Assembly: GCA_028285485.1 (NCBI GenBank)
Contig: JANQPC010000010.1
Span: 1-45,388, forward strand
From: Paracoccaceae bacterium
GTDB lineage: Bacteria > Pseudomonadota > Alphaproteobacteria > Rhodobacterales > Rhodobacteraceae
DNA length: 45,388 nucleotides
Direction: 5' to 3'
How positions within the stretch are numbered: position 1 is the first letter of the stretch; each line of letters starts with the position of its first letter. Made by a program: the position numbers and the translations under genes. Shown piece by piece: positions 26,936 to 37,420 of this stretch. The notes under the pieces are model-generated. The model did no database searches, had not been told where the DNA came from, and was given only the letters and a program-made list of their open reading frames with translations.

Positions 26936-27358
26936 ATGGCAAAATCAGAGAGGCGGTCGGATTGCCCCATCAGCATGTCGCTGGACATCTGGGGCGACAA
27001 ATGGACGTTGCTGATTGTTCGGGATCTGATGTTTGAGGGCAAAAGAACCTACGGAGAATTTCTAAGCTCCGAGGAAGGGATCGCCACGAACATACTTGCC
27101 TCACGGCTCAAGCGACTGAAAGATGCCGGGATCATTACGGCGAGAACAAACCCGAAGAACCGGTCCAGCGAGATATACGCGCTTAGCGAAAAGGGGATCG
27201 ACCTGCTTCCGGTTCTGATCGAGACCCATCTCTGGGCCGAAAGATACCTTCCAGTCTCCGAAGAAATCCGTGAGACGCTGAAGGCGGTGAAGGCAGATAA
27301 GCCGGGATTTATTCAGGCGCTCTCGGAGAGGCTGCGTGCCTTGCCGATGGAACAATAA
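26936..27358 (+). CDS. HxlR-family transcriptional regulator
   Basis: A 140-residue winged-helix protein: CPISMSLDIWGDKWTLLIVRDL is the family's start, with Cys that in some members senses redox or electrophiles, followed by the recognition helix region (NILASRLKRLKDAGII). ATG 26936 follows GGAAAGAT; upstream codons are not domain-like. Base use is less GC-rich than the neighbours, and the gene with its divergent partner sits just past a tRNA gene, so acquisition by transfer is possible. It probably represses the membrane-protein gene and itself. Confidence 0.9.
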   Translation: MAKSERRSDCPISMSLDIWGDKWTLLIVRDLMFEGKRTYGEFLSSEEGIATNILASRLKRLKDAGIITARTNPKNRSSEIYALSEKGIDLLPVLIETHLWAERYLPVSEEIRETLKAVKADKPGFIQALSERLRALPMEQ

Positions 27359-27548
27359 GAGGGCGGGCCGCCAACGAACGCGGGGCATGCTTCTGGCAAG
27401 GTGCGCAACGCGGGCGCCCCGTTTCGAAGGATCCGCAGCGCTCCCATCCCGCCACAAATCCAAGGATGCGATGGCGCCTGGCCGTAAGGCCACTGCCTGA
27501 GCAACTGGTGGCTCTGGCCAGCGCCGAACGGGTCGGGTGGCCCCACCC

Positions 27549-27587
27549 AAAAAAAAGGGGCTTATCCCGGCCCGCACGAAGCGGGCC
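27549..27587 (-). terminator. Probable terminator of gyrB
   Basis: On the minus strand GGCCCGC-TTCGT-GCGGGCC (27569-27587) is a perfect 7-base stem, and a run of eight Ts (27549-27556) follows 12 bases later. It begins six bases after the gyrB stop. The stretch 27359-27548 holds no convincing gene. Confidence 0.6.
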
Positions 27588-27593
27588 GCCGCG

Positions 27594-30029
<2,436 letters not shown>

Positions 30030-30201
30030 TTATGCCCGAAATATATGCGTTTCGCAGGGGAGTGTCACGCCCAAGCCACAAGATTTGGTGTACGGGCGGG
30101 TAGCGGGCAACAGGACCGGCGCGCGAACCGCAAAGGATGGCGATTGTTTCCGAATTGCCGGGTAATGGGCCGATTGTTTCCTGACGGGAAACACCGCCCG
30201 G

Positions 30202-30822
30202 CTACGTCAGCGGGATCACGAGGCCCACTCCGATGAGCAGCCAACCGGCCACCAGATTTGTGCGGCGAAGCGCGCGGGGCGAGGTGAGGAGGCGGCGCGC
30301 GCGATCGATGAACAGGGCAAAGAACACATTGCCCACAAGCGGTACGATCATCGAGGCCAGAACGATGGCGGCGATGTCCGCTGTTGTCACGCGGGTGAGA
30401 TCGAAGAAGCCCGGCAGCACGCCCATGTAGAACAGGATCGCCTTGGGATTGCCGAGGATCACAGCCACGCCCGCGAGGAAGCCGGCCCACATGCCGGGGC
30501 GTGTGAGCCGGCTATCGGCGGCAATCGTTCGATCGGAATTGCGCAGGATCAGCGCGCCCATGGCGAGAAACACCGCGGCGGCCAACCATTTCAGCACCAG
30601 CATGAAGCCCGAGAAGGTGGAGACGATCCAGGTGATCCCGAGGATCGCCAGAAGCGGCCAGAGCACATCGCCCACCACCACGCCGAGCGCCACGGGCCAG
30701 GCGGCGTGGAACCCGCCGGAAAGCGCGCGCGCGGTGAGGGCCACCCAGACGGGGCCGGGGGTGAGAAACAGGATCAGGAGCGCCCCGGCATAAAGCGCAA
30801 GTTCGGCGGGAGAGATCGTCAT
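30202..30822 (-). CDS. LysE/RhtB-family exporter
   Basis: A 206-residue inner-membrane protein with six predicted helices. The N-terminal LFLTPGPVWVALTARALSGG is the family signature, and GNPKAILFYMGVLPGFFD the second conserved block. Such carriers export amino acids or related compounds; the substrate cannot be told. Its ATG overlaps the recF stop as ATGA, so it is co-transcribed with recF and separates recF from gyrB. Confidence 0.92.
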   Translation of the reverse strand: MTISPAELALYAGALLILFLTPGPVWVALTARALSGGFHAAWPVALGVVVGDVLWPLLAILGITWIVSTFSGFMLVLKWLAAAVFLAMGALILRNSDRTIAADSRLTRPGMWAGFLAGVAVILGNPKAILFYMGVLPGFFDLTRVTTADIAAIVLASMIVPLVGNVFFALFIDRARRLLTSPRALRRTNLVAGWLLIGVGLVIPLT

Positions 30823-31925
30823 CGCGGGTCCACGGCCGACCCGCCGTCTGCCTCGCGTACTTCGGGGTACTGGGCGCGCTCGCCCAGATCCTCGAATAGC
30901 TCGCGCCCCGTACCCGTCATCCAGGCCTGGCAGCCGAGCGCGCAGATTTCATCGTAGAGCGCCGCGCGGCGCCCGGCATCGAGATGGGCGGCGACTTCAT
31001 CGAGAAGCACGATGGGCGCCGCCCCAAGCTCTGCCGCCAGCGCGCGGGCATTGGCCAGAACAAGCGAGATCAGAAGCGCTTTCTGTTCGCCAGTGGAACA
31101 CTGCTCTGCCGCCACGCCCTTGGCCGCGTAGATGGCCGCGAGATCGGCGCGGTGGGGGCCAATCAGCGTGCGGCCCGCGCGCAGATCCGCCCCCCGGCCC
31201 GCGGCAAAGGCTTCGGCCAGCGCCTCGGCCCCCTCTGGCGCCTCCGCCCCTTCTGCCGCGGTGAGCGTAAGATCGGCGGCGGGGAACACCGTTTCCGCCC
31301 CCTCCTGCGCCGCGGCGATACGGGCGAGCGCGGCGGTGCGGTTCACCCGGATCACCTCGCCCGCCTCGGCCATATGCGTCTCTAACGCACCGTACCAATG
31401 GGCATCGCGCACCATGTCTTTCAGAAGCCTGTTCCGCTCCCGCATCGCTTTTTCGTAGGAGAGCACGGCTTCGGCATGGCCGGGCTCGAAGGATAGCGTG
31501 ATGCGATCCAGGAACCGCCGCCGCCCCTCGGCCCCTTCGATCCAGAGCCTGTCCATCGATGGCACGAGCCAGAGCATGCGCGCCACCCGGCCGAGCGCCA
31601 CCTGCGGCGCGGCCTTGCCATCGATACGCACGGAGCGGCTTTCGCCCGGCTCCGCCCAGGTTTCGATCTCGTGCGTACGAGCCAGCGCCGTGAGCTCTGC
31701 CGCCACTTTCCAGCCCAGCGCCTCGGGTTGGCGGGCAAACGCCTCTGCCGCCGCGCGCCGCAGGCCCCGGCCCGGGGAAAGCAGGGAAACCGCCTCAAGG
31801 ATATTCGTCTTGCCCGCCCCGTTTGCCCCGTAGATCGCGATCGGCCCGGCATGGGCCGCGATCCGCGCCGCGCGATGGGATCGGAAATGCGAAAGCTTCA
31901 GGGATGTTATGGCCAGATCGGGCAC
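30819..31925 (-). CDS. recF: DNA replication and repair protein RecF
   Basis: An SMC-like ATPase that loads RecA on gapped DNA with RecO and RecR. The 368-residue product has the Walker A loop YGANGAGKTNILEAVSLLSPG, in part, the signature region STGEQKALLISL and the Walker B LLDEVAAHLD. SLKLSHFRSH is the typical N-terminus. It follows dnaN by 36 bases and overlaps the exporter by ATGA. Confidence 0.96.
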   Translation of the reverse strand: MPDLAITSLKLSHFRSHRAARIAAHAGPIAIYGANGAGKTNILEAVSLLSPGRGLRRAAAEAFARQPEALGWKVAAELTALARTHEIETWAEPGESRSVRIDGKAAPQVALGRVARMLWLVPSMDRLWIEGAEGRRRFLDRITLSFEPGHAEAVLSYEKAMRERNRLLKDMVRDAHWYGALETHMAEAGEVIRVNRTAALARIAAAQEGAETVFPAADLTLTAAEGAEAPEGAEALAEAFAAGRGADLRAGRTLIGPHRADLAAIYAAKGVAAEQCSTGEQKALLISLVLANARALAAELGAAPIVLLDEVAAHLDAGRRAALYDEICALGCQAWMTGTGRELFEDLGERAQYPEVREADGGSAVDPR

Positions 31926-31961
31926 ATCAGGCCCTTTTCAGCCTGCCGGCGGCGGGCGTAT

Positions 31962-33080
31962 TCACACCCGCATCGGCATCACAACGTAAACCGCCGAGGT
32001 ATCGTTCCCCTCGCGCATCAGCGTGGGATCACCGGCGGAGTTGAAGAGAAACACGGCATTCTCGCGATCCACCTGGCTTGCGATTTCCAGCAGATACTTG
32101 GCGTTGAAGCCGATCTCGAGATGTTCATCGCCATAGGCGACCGCCAGTTCCTCCTCCGCCGCGCCGCTATCGGGCGCGTTGACAGACAGCACCAGCCGAT
32201 CGTCATCCAGCGCCAGCTTCACCGCACGAGAGCGTTCCGAAGAAACGGTGGCCACCCGATCCACCGCCTGCGCAAAGGCGCTCGCATCCACCTCCAGCTT
32301 GCGGGCATTGGCGGTGGGGATCACGCGCGAATAATCGGGGAAGGTGCCATCGATCACCTTCGAGGTGAGCGTGATCTCGGGCGTCGCGAACCGCACCTTG
32401 GTTTCCGAGACCGAAACCGCGATCTGCGCATCGTCATCATCGAGAAGCTTGCGCAGCTCGCCCACCGTTTTGCGCGGCACGATCACGCCCGGCATCGCCT
32501 CGGCGCCCGCAGGCAGGGCGGCATCGATCCGCGCCAGCCTGTGGCCATCGGTGGCCACGCAGCGCAGCACCTGCTGGCCCTCGGCATCGGCCACATGCAT
32601 GTAGACGCCGTTGAGGTAATAGCGCGTCTCTTCCGTGGAGATCGCGAATTTCGATTTATCGAAGAGGCGGCGCAGAAGCGGCGCGTCCGCCGAGAAGTTC
32701 GCGGTGTACTCGCTTGAGGCCATCACCGGAAAATCTTCGCGGGGCAGCGTGGCCAGCGCAAAGTTCGAACGCCCCGCCTCCACCGTCATTCGCCCCGAGG
32801 CCCCATCGTCTGTCAGTGTAACCAGCGCGCCATCGGGCAGTTTGCGCACGATCTCGTGCAGCGTGACGGCGGCAACCGTGGTGGCGCCCGCGCGCTCGAC
32901 TTGCGCAGGCGCGGTATCGACCACCTCGATATCAAGATCGGTGGCGCGGAACGTCACGCCATCGCCCTCGGCCTCGACCAGCACGTTGGCCAGGATCGGA
33001 ATCGTATTGCGGCGCTCCACAACCGATTGCGCCTGCGCAACCGCGCGAAGCAGTGCGGCGCGTTCGATGCTGATCTTCAT
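31962..33080 (-). CDS. dnaN: DNA polymerase III beta sliding clamp
   Basis: The ring-shaped clamp that holds polymerase III on DNA. The 372-residue product begins MKISIERAALLRAVAQAQSV and shows the three clamp domains; EYTANFSADAPLLRRLFDK and the C-terminal MPMRV (the usual end is MPMRL/V) are typical. GAGGG precedes the ATG. recF follows by 36 bases. dnaA, often the next gene upstream, is not here, and I see no DnaA-box cluster in the 290 bases upstream. Confidence 0.98.
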   Translation of the reverse strand: MKISIERAALLRAVAQAQSVVERRNTIPILANVLVEAEGDGVTFRATDLDIEVVDTAPAQVERAGATTVAAVTLHEIVRKLPDGALVTLTDDGASGRMTVEAGRSNFALATLPREDFPVMASSEYTANFSADAPLLRRLFDKSKFAISTEETRYYLNGVYMHVADAEGQQVLRCVATDGHRLARIDAALPAGAEAMPGVIVPRKTVGELRKLLDDDDAQIAVSVSETKVRFATPEITLTSKVIDGTFPDYSRVIPTANARKLEVDASAFAQAVDRVATVSSERSRAVKLALDDDRLVLSVNAPDSGAAEEELAVAYGDEHLEIGFNAKYLLEIASQVDRENAVFLFNSAGDPTLMREGNDTSAVYVVMPMRV

Positions 33081-33370
33081 GCCCTCGCTCCCTCAAGTGC
33101 CGGGGGCGGCAGACTACCCTGTGCGCGCCCCCGTGCAAGTGGTTTGCCGCGACTGTCGGATGTAAGCGAATCAGGGTCAAGGGCAGGCGCCGCGCGGGGC
33201 GGTGTTTTCCGCCAACCACTGGCGCGTTGTCTGCATTTGCGCCCCTCGGCGGTTCTTGGCCTCGCGGCCTGTCACACCTGTTCGCCACAGAGGTGTTATG
33301 GCATGTCAAACACGCCTGCCGCAGGAAGGCAGCGGGCCGCTACGAACAGCGGATTATTGTGGGGGAAACC

Positions 33371-34231
33371 ATGCAGACCATTGTCAAACCCGCGCTGGCG
33401 CTTGGGGCCGCGGCGCTTCTTTCTGGCTGCGGCAGCAGCGGTGGCACGATCGCTCAGCCATTCACGAGCTTCTCTAACGTGCCCGCCGACGGCACCGTTG
33501 TGATCACCGGCGAGGCGATTGCGGCAAACTACACGCAGAACCTTGTATCGGGGGAGGTGACCATCACGTCGCCCTCCGGGCCGAACCCCGCGAGCCTGCG
33601 CAGCCGGTTTGCCAGCTCCGTGCCGCAGGACGTGGTGATTGAAGCGCCGAGCGCAAACGCGTCGATCGATCTTGCTTCGGGCGCTGTGGTGCCCATTTCC
33701 GGGCGCCGCATCGTGGCGGTCTCCGCCGATGGCCGTACCGTCTACATCTCCGAAGACGTCGCGCCCGCCTATGAATACCAGACCTACGGCACGTGGCTGA
33801 CGGAGGCCGGCACGGGCTCCGGGGCGGTTGGTGCGGGCAGCTTCGGGGCGCAGACGCCGGCCTCCTCGCTGCCGGGCAGCGCCAGCTATTCCGGCTCCGG
33901 CCTTGGCTTTGCCCGGGATGCCGCGGGCCAGGGCTTCTACACCGATTTCGATGTGGCGGCGACGACGGATTTCTCCACCATCACGGTGACAAGCAGCAAC
34001 ACGGTTGCCGAAAACGTCACAACCGCAGCCACAAGCGCGGTGCCCACGCTGGATTTCAGCGGCTCGGGCTCGGTAACGGGCAACAGGTTTTCGGCCACGA
34101 TCACTTCTGTGGAAACCACCGGAACGGCGAGCGGCACGTTCTATGGCCCGAATGCCGAGGAATTCGGGGGAACTTTCGATACCAGCGGGCCGGGCGGCGT
34201 AGTGCATTTCGGCGCATTTGGCGGGCAATAG
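33371..34231 (+). CDS. TbpB-barrel lipoprotein 1 (Slam cargo candidate)
   Basis: A 286-residue lipoprotein: a 19-residue signal with lipobox LSGC (Cys20), a Gly/Ser linker, a beta-rich domain (about 30-130), and a C-terminal eight-strand barrel (about 135-286) ending GTFYGPNAEEFGGTF and GAFGGQ, the signature of transferrin-binding-protein-B-like barrels. Such proteins reach the cell surface with the help of Slam, whose gene lies 1.2 kb downstream. GGGGGAAACC precedes the ATG; the longer frame is not protein-like. The ligand is unknown, and no TonB receptor gene is adjacent. A paralogue follows, very alike across most of its length. Confidence 0.85.
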   Translation: MQTIVKPALALGAAALLSGCGSSGGTIAQPFTSFSNVPADGTVVITGEAIAANYTQNLVSGEVTITSPSGPNPASLRSRFASSVPQDVVIEAPSANASIDLASGAVVPISGRRIVAVSADGRTVYISEDVAPAYEYQTYGTWLTEAGTGSGAVGAGSFGAQTPASSLPGSASYSGSGLGFARDAAGQGFYTDFDVAATTDFSTITVTSSNTVAENVTTAATSAVPTLDFSGSGSVTGNRFSATITSVETTGTASGTFYGPNAEEFGGTFDTSGPGGVVHFGAFGGQ

Positions 34232-34287
34232 GCGAGGCCACATTTCTCCGCGAAACCCGCATTAGTTCCGCGCGATTTCACGAATAA

Positions 34288-34310
34288 GGCCGTTATTGAA
34301 AACAACGGCC
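34288..34310. terminator. Inverted repeat after lipoprotein 1
   Basis: GGCCGTT (34288-34294), a 9-base loop, then AACGGCC (34304-34310), followed by ATT. The stem lies 57 bases after lipoprotein 1 in an unusually AT-rich 290-base gap. Without a clear U-run it may be a weak terminator or an RNA-stabilising hairpin. Confidence 0.4.
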
Positions 34311-34524
34311 ATTCAAGGCGTGGATCGCCGCCGCCTTTTGAAATGGATTGTACTGGATTGAAACTTATTGGGATTCTTGAATTCTAGGCGATCACTTTTG
34401 GAAAAATACACCCATAGGGCGAGAATTTCATTGCAAACCAATCATTAATCATCACGCTGCCGTGGCGATCATGTGGGATCGCTCGCTTTTGAGTACCAAG
34501 TTTCGTCAGTAAGGGACACGATCC

Positions 34525-35387
34525 ATGGAAAATCTGGTAAGGCTAATTGTTGCACCGGCGCGGCAACGACACTTGCGGCATGCGGTGGAGGCGGCGGGGA
34601 TGGGCTGCCGACGGTGCAGTTCACGAGCGCCTCGAATGCGCCGCAGAATGGGGTTCTGGTGATCAACGGCGAGGCCATCACCACACCCTACACGGTCAAT
34701 ACATCCACCGGCGAGGTTACGCTGGGCGGTATCGGCGGGCCGGATGCTGCGACTATGAACATGACCATCCGGAACGGGCTTGCGGAACAGATCGCAATCG
34801 CCGCGCCCGGCGAAGACATTGCGATCAACCTCACCACCGCCAGCGGTACGGTTCTTCCCGATGGCGTATTCGTCGTCTCGGCGGACGGCAATTCCGTTCT
34901 CACCCTTGGCGGCACGTCGCTGGAATACCAGCTCTACGGCGCCTGGCTGACAGGCTTTGGTTCGGGTTCCGGCACAGCCGGGGTGGGCAGCTTCGGCGCG
35001 GAGACGCCGGCAGGGTCGCTTCCGCCGGGCGGCGCAAGCTATAGCGGGACCGGCACGGGCTTTTACCGCGATGCCAGCGGGCAGGGCTTCTACACGGACT
35101 TTGACGTTTCGGCGACAACCGATTTTTCAACGATCACCGTTTCAAGTTCGAACACCACAACCGAGGATGTGCTTCTCACGAGCGGCCCAACCGCCGCGGG
35201 CGGGCTTGATTTCTCGGGCACAGGGCCTGTGTCGGGCAGTGCGTTCACGGCCTCGATCAGCTCCACCGATCTGGCCGGCACCGCAAACGGCCATTTCTAC
35301 GGCCCGAATGCCGAGGAATTCGGTGGCACGTTCAGCGCCAGCGGTGCTGGTGGCGCCACACATATCGGGGCGTTCGGCGGCCAGTAA
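34525..35387 (+). CDS. TbpB-barrel lipoprotein 2, signal peptide frameshifted
   Basis: A paralogue of the gene before it, with the same linker, beta domain and barrel, ending HFYGPNAEEFGGTF and GAFGGQ. ATG 34525 is well placed after AAGGGA and starts MENLVRLIVAP, while the lipobox (TTLAACGGG, Cys codon 34581) is in the next frame. Adding one base near 34555 would join them into a 20-residue signal of exactly the same length as that of lipoprotein 1. In the frame of the barrel the only nearby start is GTG 34473, which gives no hydrophobic signal. So there is a one-base loss, a sequencing error, or an inactive gene; the rest is intact, so any change is recent. Confidence 0.75.
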
Positions 35388-35411
35388 TGCGGGCTGCCAT
35401 TGCCTATCACC

Positions 35412-35463
35412 TGTCGGCGGCCTATCCCTTTTGGGAATTAGGCCGCCGACACGCATTTCTTTT
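35412..35463 (+). terminator. Strong hairpin between lipoprotein 2 and Slam genes
   Basis: TGTCGGCGGCCTA (35412-35424) and TAGGCCGCCGACA (35439-35451) form a perfect 13-base stem; inside it TCCC-TTTT-GGGA adds four pairs beyond a two-base bulge. TTTCTTTT follows at 35456. This is a strong intrinsic terminator 24 bases after the lipoprotein stop and 17 before the Slam ATG, so it should lower Slam expression or mark a separate promoter. Confidence 0.8.
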
Positions 35464-35479
35464 GGACCTTCGAATTAAA

Positions 35480-36733
35480 ATGATTACGGCTCAATTCCTG
35501 CGCCCGCTTGCGCTGATCTGCGCTGCGGTGCTTATGGCGCTTCCCGCCCCCAGCTCGCAGGCGCAAACCCCGGCCCCGCGCGAACTGGCGATTGAGCAGC
35601 AATTCCTGACCGGGCTCGGCCTTCTCAATACCGGGCGGCCGCGCGAAGCGATCCCGCGCTTTCTTGCGATCCTGGCAGATGATCCCAGCCTCGTGCGCGT
35701 GCGGCTTGAACTGGCGCGCGCTTATTTCGCGGCAGAGCAATGGGAGCGTGCGCGTGAGCAGTTCTTTATCGTGCTCTCAGGCGATGTGCCCGATCCGGTG
35801 CGCCTGCGGGTTCTGGAATTTATCCGCGCCATCGATGCCCGCCGCAGCGTGGATTGGGATATCGATCTATCGCTGACAGAGGCGGGCGATGGTCGCGAAT
35901 TCGATACCGATGCGGTGGTGCTTGATTTCGGCGGCCTGCCACTGCCCTCCACGATCGACCGCAACACCCGCACAGAAACGGCGCTTCGGCTTCAGACATC
36001 GGTAGAATTGCGGCGGCCACTGGAGTTGGGCTTTGGCGGGCTGGGCGCGCCCTCGGGCTTCGCGCGGTTTGAGCTTACCTCGATAGACGCACCGGGATCG
36101 GAGCTTGACGATGCCACCATCGGGGCGCGCGCGGGCCTGCGCTTTGTGACCGGGCGCGCCACCACCAGCCTCGCGCCGTTTTATACCCAGCGCTATCTCG
36201 GCGGCGATAAATTTGAGGAAAGCACGGGGCTCACCCTTAGCCACGAACGCCGCTTTCAGCGCGGGCTCTTCGTGTTCGGATCGCTCACCTATTCCGATCT
36301 CGAAAACGACAGCCGCGATGACCTGAGCGGGCATCAGACGCAGGCGTTTGCGGGGCTCAGCCGATCCATCGGCGGGCAAAGCAGCATCGGCGCCTCGGTC
36401 ACGATCACCGATAAATCCGTGCCGCTGGATCTCGACAATGCGATCACCGCGCGGCTGCGCTTTTTCGGATCGCGGCAAACCGCGAATGGGTTCGTCTTCG
36501 AGCCCGCCTTGTTCGTCGAGCGCAAGCATTTCAAAACGCCGAGCCCGCTTTTTACCGAAGATCCCGATGAGCGCACCCTGGGCGCGTCGCTCCGGATCGA
36601 GAAATCCGATCTTTTTCTCTTCGAGGGATTTACGCCCTATGCGGAGGTGGAGATGCAGCGCACGGTTTCCGGCGTTGATGCCTACAGCTTCCGTGAAACC
36701 GAATTTCGCGTAGGCGTCGAGCGCCGGTTCTGA
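35480..36733 (+). CDS. Surface lipoprotein assembly modifier (Slam, type XI secretion)
   Basis: A 417-residue outer-membrane protein. A signal peptide is cleaved near SQA-QT (28/29); residues 38-120 form TPR helices (LLNTGRPREAIPRFLAIL and VRLELARAYFAAEQWERA, in part), and 125-417 a barrel of about 14 strands ending in FRVGVERRF with a terminal Phe. TPR plus DUF560 barrel is the Slam architecture, known in Neisseria to move TbpB-type lipoproteins to the surface. The two TbpB-barrel lipoproteins upstream are the natural cargo. ATG 35480 was chosen because the signal peptide starts there; the ribosome site is weak. It ends five bases from the convergent arfB. Confidence 0.82.
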   Translation: MITAQFLRPLALICAAVLMALPAPSSQAQTPAPRELAIEQQFLTGLGLLNTGRPREAIPRFLAILADDPSLVRVRLELARAYFAAEQWERAREQFFIVLSGDVPDPVRLRVLEFIRAIDARRSVDWDIDLSLTEAGDGREFDTDAVVLDFGGLPLPSTIDRNTRTETALRLQTSVELRRPLELGFGGLGAPSGFARFELTSIDAPGSELDDATIGARAGLRFVTGRATTSLAPFYTQRYLGGDKFEESTGLTLSHERRFQRGLFVFGSLTYSDLENDSRDDLSGHQTQAFAGLSRSIGGQSSIGASVTITDKSVPLDLDNAITARLRFFGSRQTANGFVFEPALFVERKHFKTPSPLFTEDPDERTLGASLRIEKSDLFLFEGFTPYAEVEMQRTVSGVDAYSFRETEFRVGVERRF

Positions 36734-36738
36734 AGGGG

Positions 36739-37152
36739 CTATTCCTCGACCCGGCCGCGCAGCGCCTTCACCTCGCCCCGCACCTTCTTTGCCTTGATCC
36801 GCCGCTCAACCGATCCCTTGGTGGGCCGGGTTGGCCGGCGCTTTTTCGGCGCAACACTGGCCTTGCGGATCAGATCGGCCAGGCGTGCGCGCGCAATCTC
36901 GCGGTTGCGCACCTGGCTTCTGGCCTCGCGTGCTTCGATCACCACCGCGCCCTCCTTCGTCCACCGCCGCCCGGCAAGCCGCTTCAGCCGGGTTTTCACC
37001 GGGCCCGGCAGGTTGGGTGAGCGCGCGGCCTCAAACCGAAGCTGCACGGCGGTATCCACCTTGTTCACGTTCTGGCCGCCCGGGCCCGAGGCGCGGGTGA
37101 ACTGTTCGGTCAGCTCCCAGTCTTCAATCGTGATCTCGTCGGTAATGCGCAT
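36739..37152 (-). CDS. arfB: Alternative ribosome-rescue factor ArfB
   Basis: A codon-independent peptidyl-tRNA hydrolase that frees ribosomes stalled at mRNA ends. The 137-residue product has the catalytic GGQ in TRASGPGGQNVNKVDTAVQLRF and the long basic C-terminal tail (RPTKGSVERRIKAKKVRGEVK) that enters the mRNA channel. Length fits ArfB (YaeJ), not release factors. It is convergent with the Slam gene with five bases between the stops. Confidence 0.96.
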   Translation of the reverse strand: MRITDEITIEDWELTEQFTRASGPGGQNVNKVDTAVQLRFEAARSPNLPGPVKTRLKRLAGRRWTKEGAVVIEAREARSQVRNREIARARLADLIRKASVAPKKRRPTRPTKGSVERRIKAKKVRGEVKALRGRVEE

Positions 37153-37190
37153 GGGGGCTGAGATAGCGGCTGGGCGTGCATAGGGCTAAC

Positions 37191-37221
37191 GGAAAACGGC
37201 CGCCGGATATCGGCGGCCGTT
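37191..37221 (-). terminator. Intrinsic terminator of the tiny transcript or yhhQ
   Basis: AACGGCCGCCG-ATATC-CGGCGGCCGTT on the minus strand has perfect 11-base arms and is followed by TTCC (the arm's own TT extends to TTTT). It ends the transcript that carries the tiny ORF at 37294-37350, and probably yhhQ too. Confidence 0.75.
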
Positions 37222-37293
37222 CGAGTATCTCAGAGATGGGCCAGTTAGGGACTTTGGGGCCCAATCGGAAGTGTTCTGCCCTCGGGATTGCCC

Positions 37294-37350
37294 TTAGGCG
37301 ACGGTCCCTCCGACTGTTCCGACACCTCTCTCCAATATCACTCTCGACAC
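37294..37350 (-). CDS. Tiny ORF with near-perfect Shine-Dalgarno
   Basis: GTG 37350 lies one base after AAAGGAGGTGGTCC (37352-37365), which matches the extended complement of the 16S rRNA 3' end at 13 of 14 positions; the AGGAGG core is about seven bases from the start. The frame encodes 18 residues, SRVILERGVGTVGGTVA after the start. About 70 bases of leader and an 11-pair terminator surround it. I do not recognise it. It may be a small protein, a leader peptide or a small RNA that titrates ribosomes. Confidence 0.45.
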   Translation of the reverse strand: MSRVILERGVGTVGGTVA

Positions 37351-37420
37351 TGGACCACCTCCTTTCAGTTGTTGACCGATACTAAGAGGGTGGCACAGAT
37401 TTTGTGTTTGTCAAAACCTT

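Noticed and set aside
27535-27556. GGGTGG-CC-CCACCC followed by eight As, as a terminator
   Set aside because: The A-run is on the wrong side for plus-strand termination; the neighbouring GGCCCGC stem explains termination of gyrB better.
33081-33370. Replication origin before dnaN
   Set aside because: No DnaA-box cluster or AT-rich unwinding region was recognised, and dnaA is absent.
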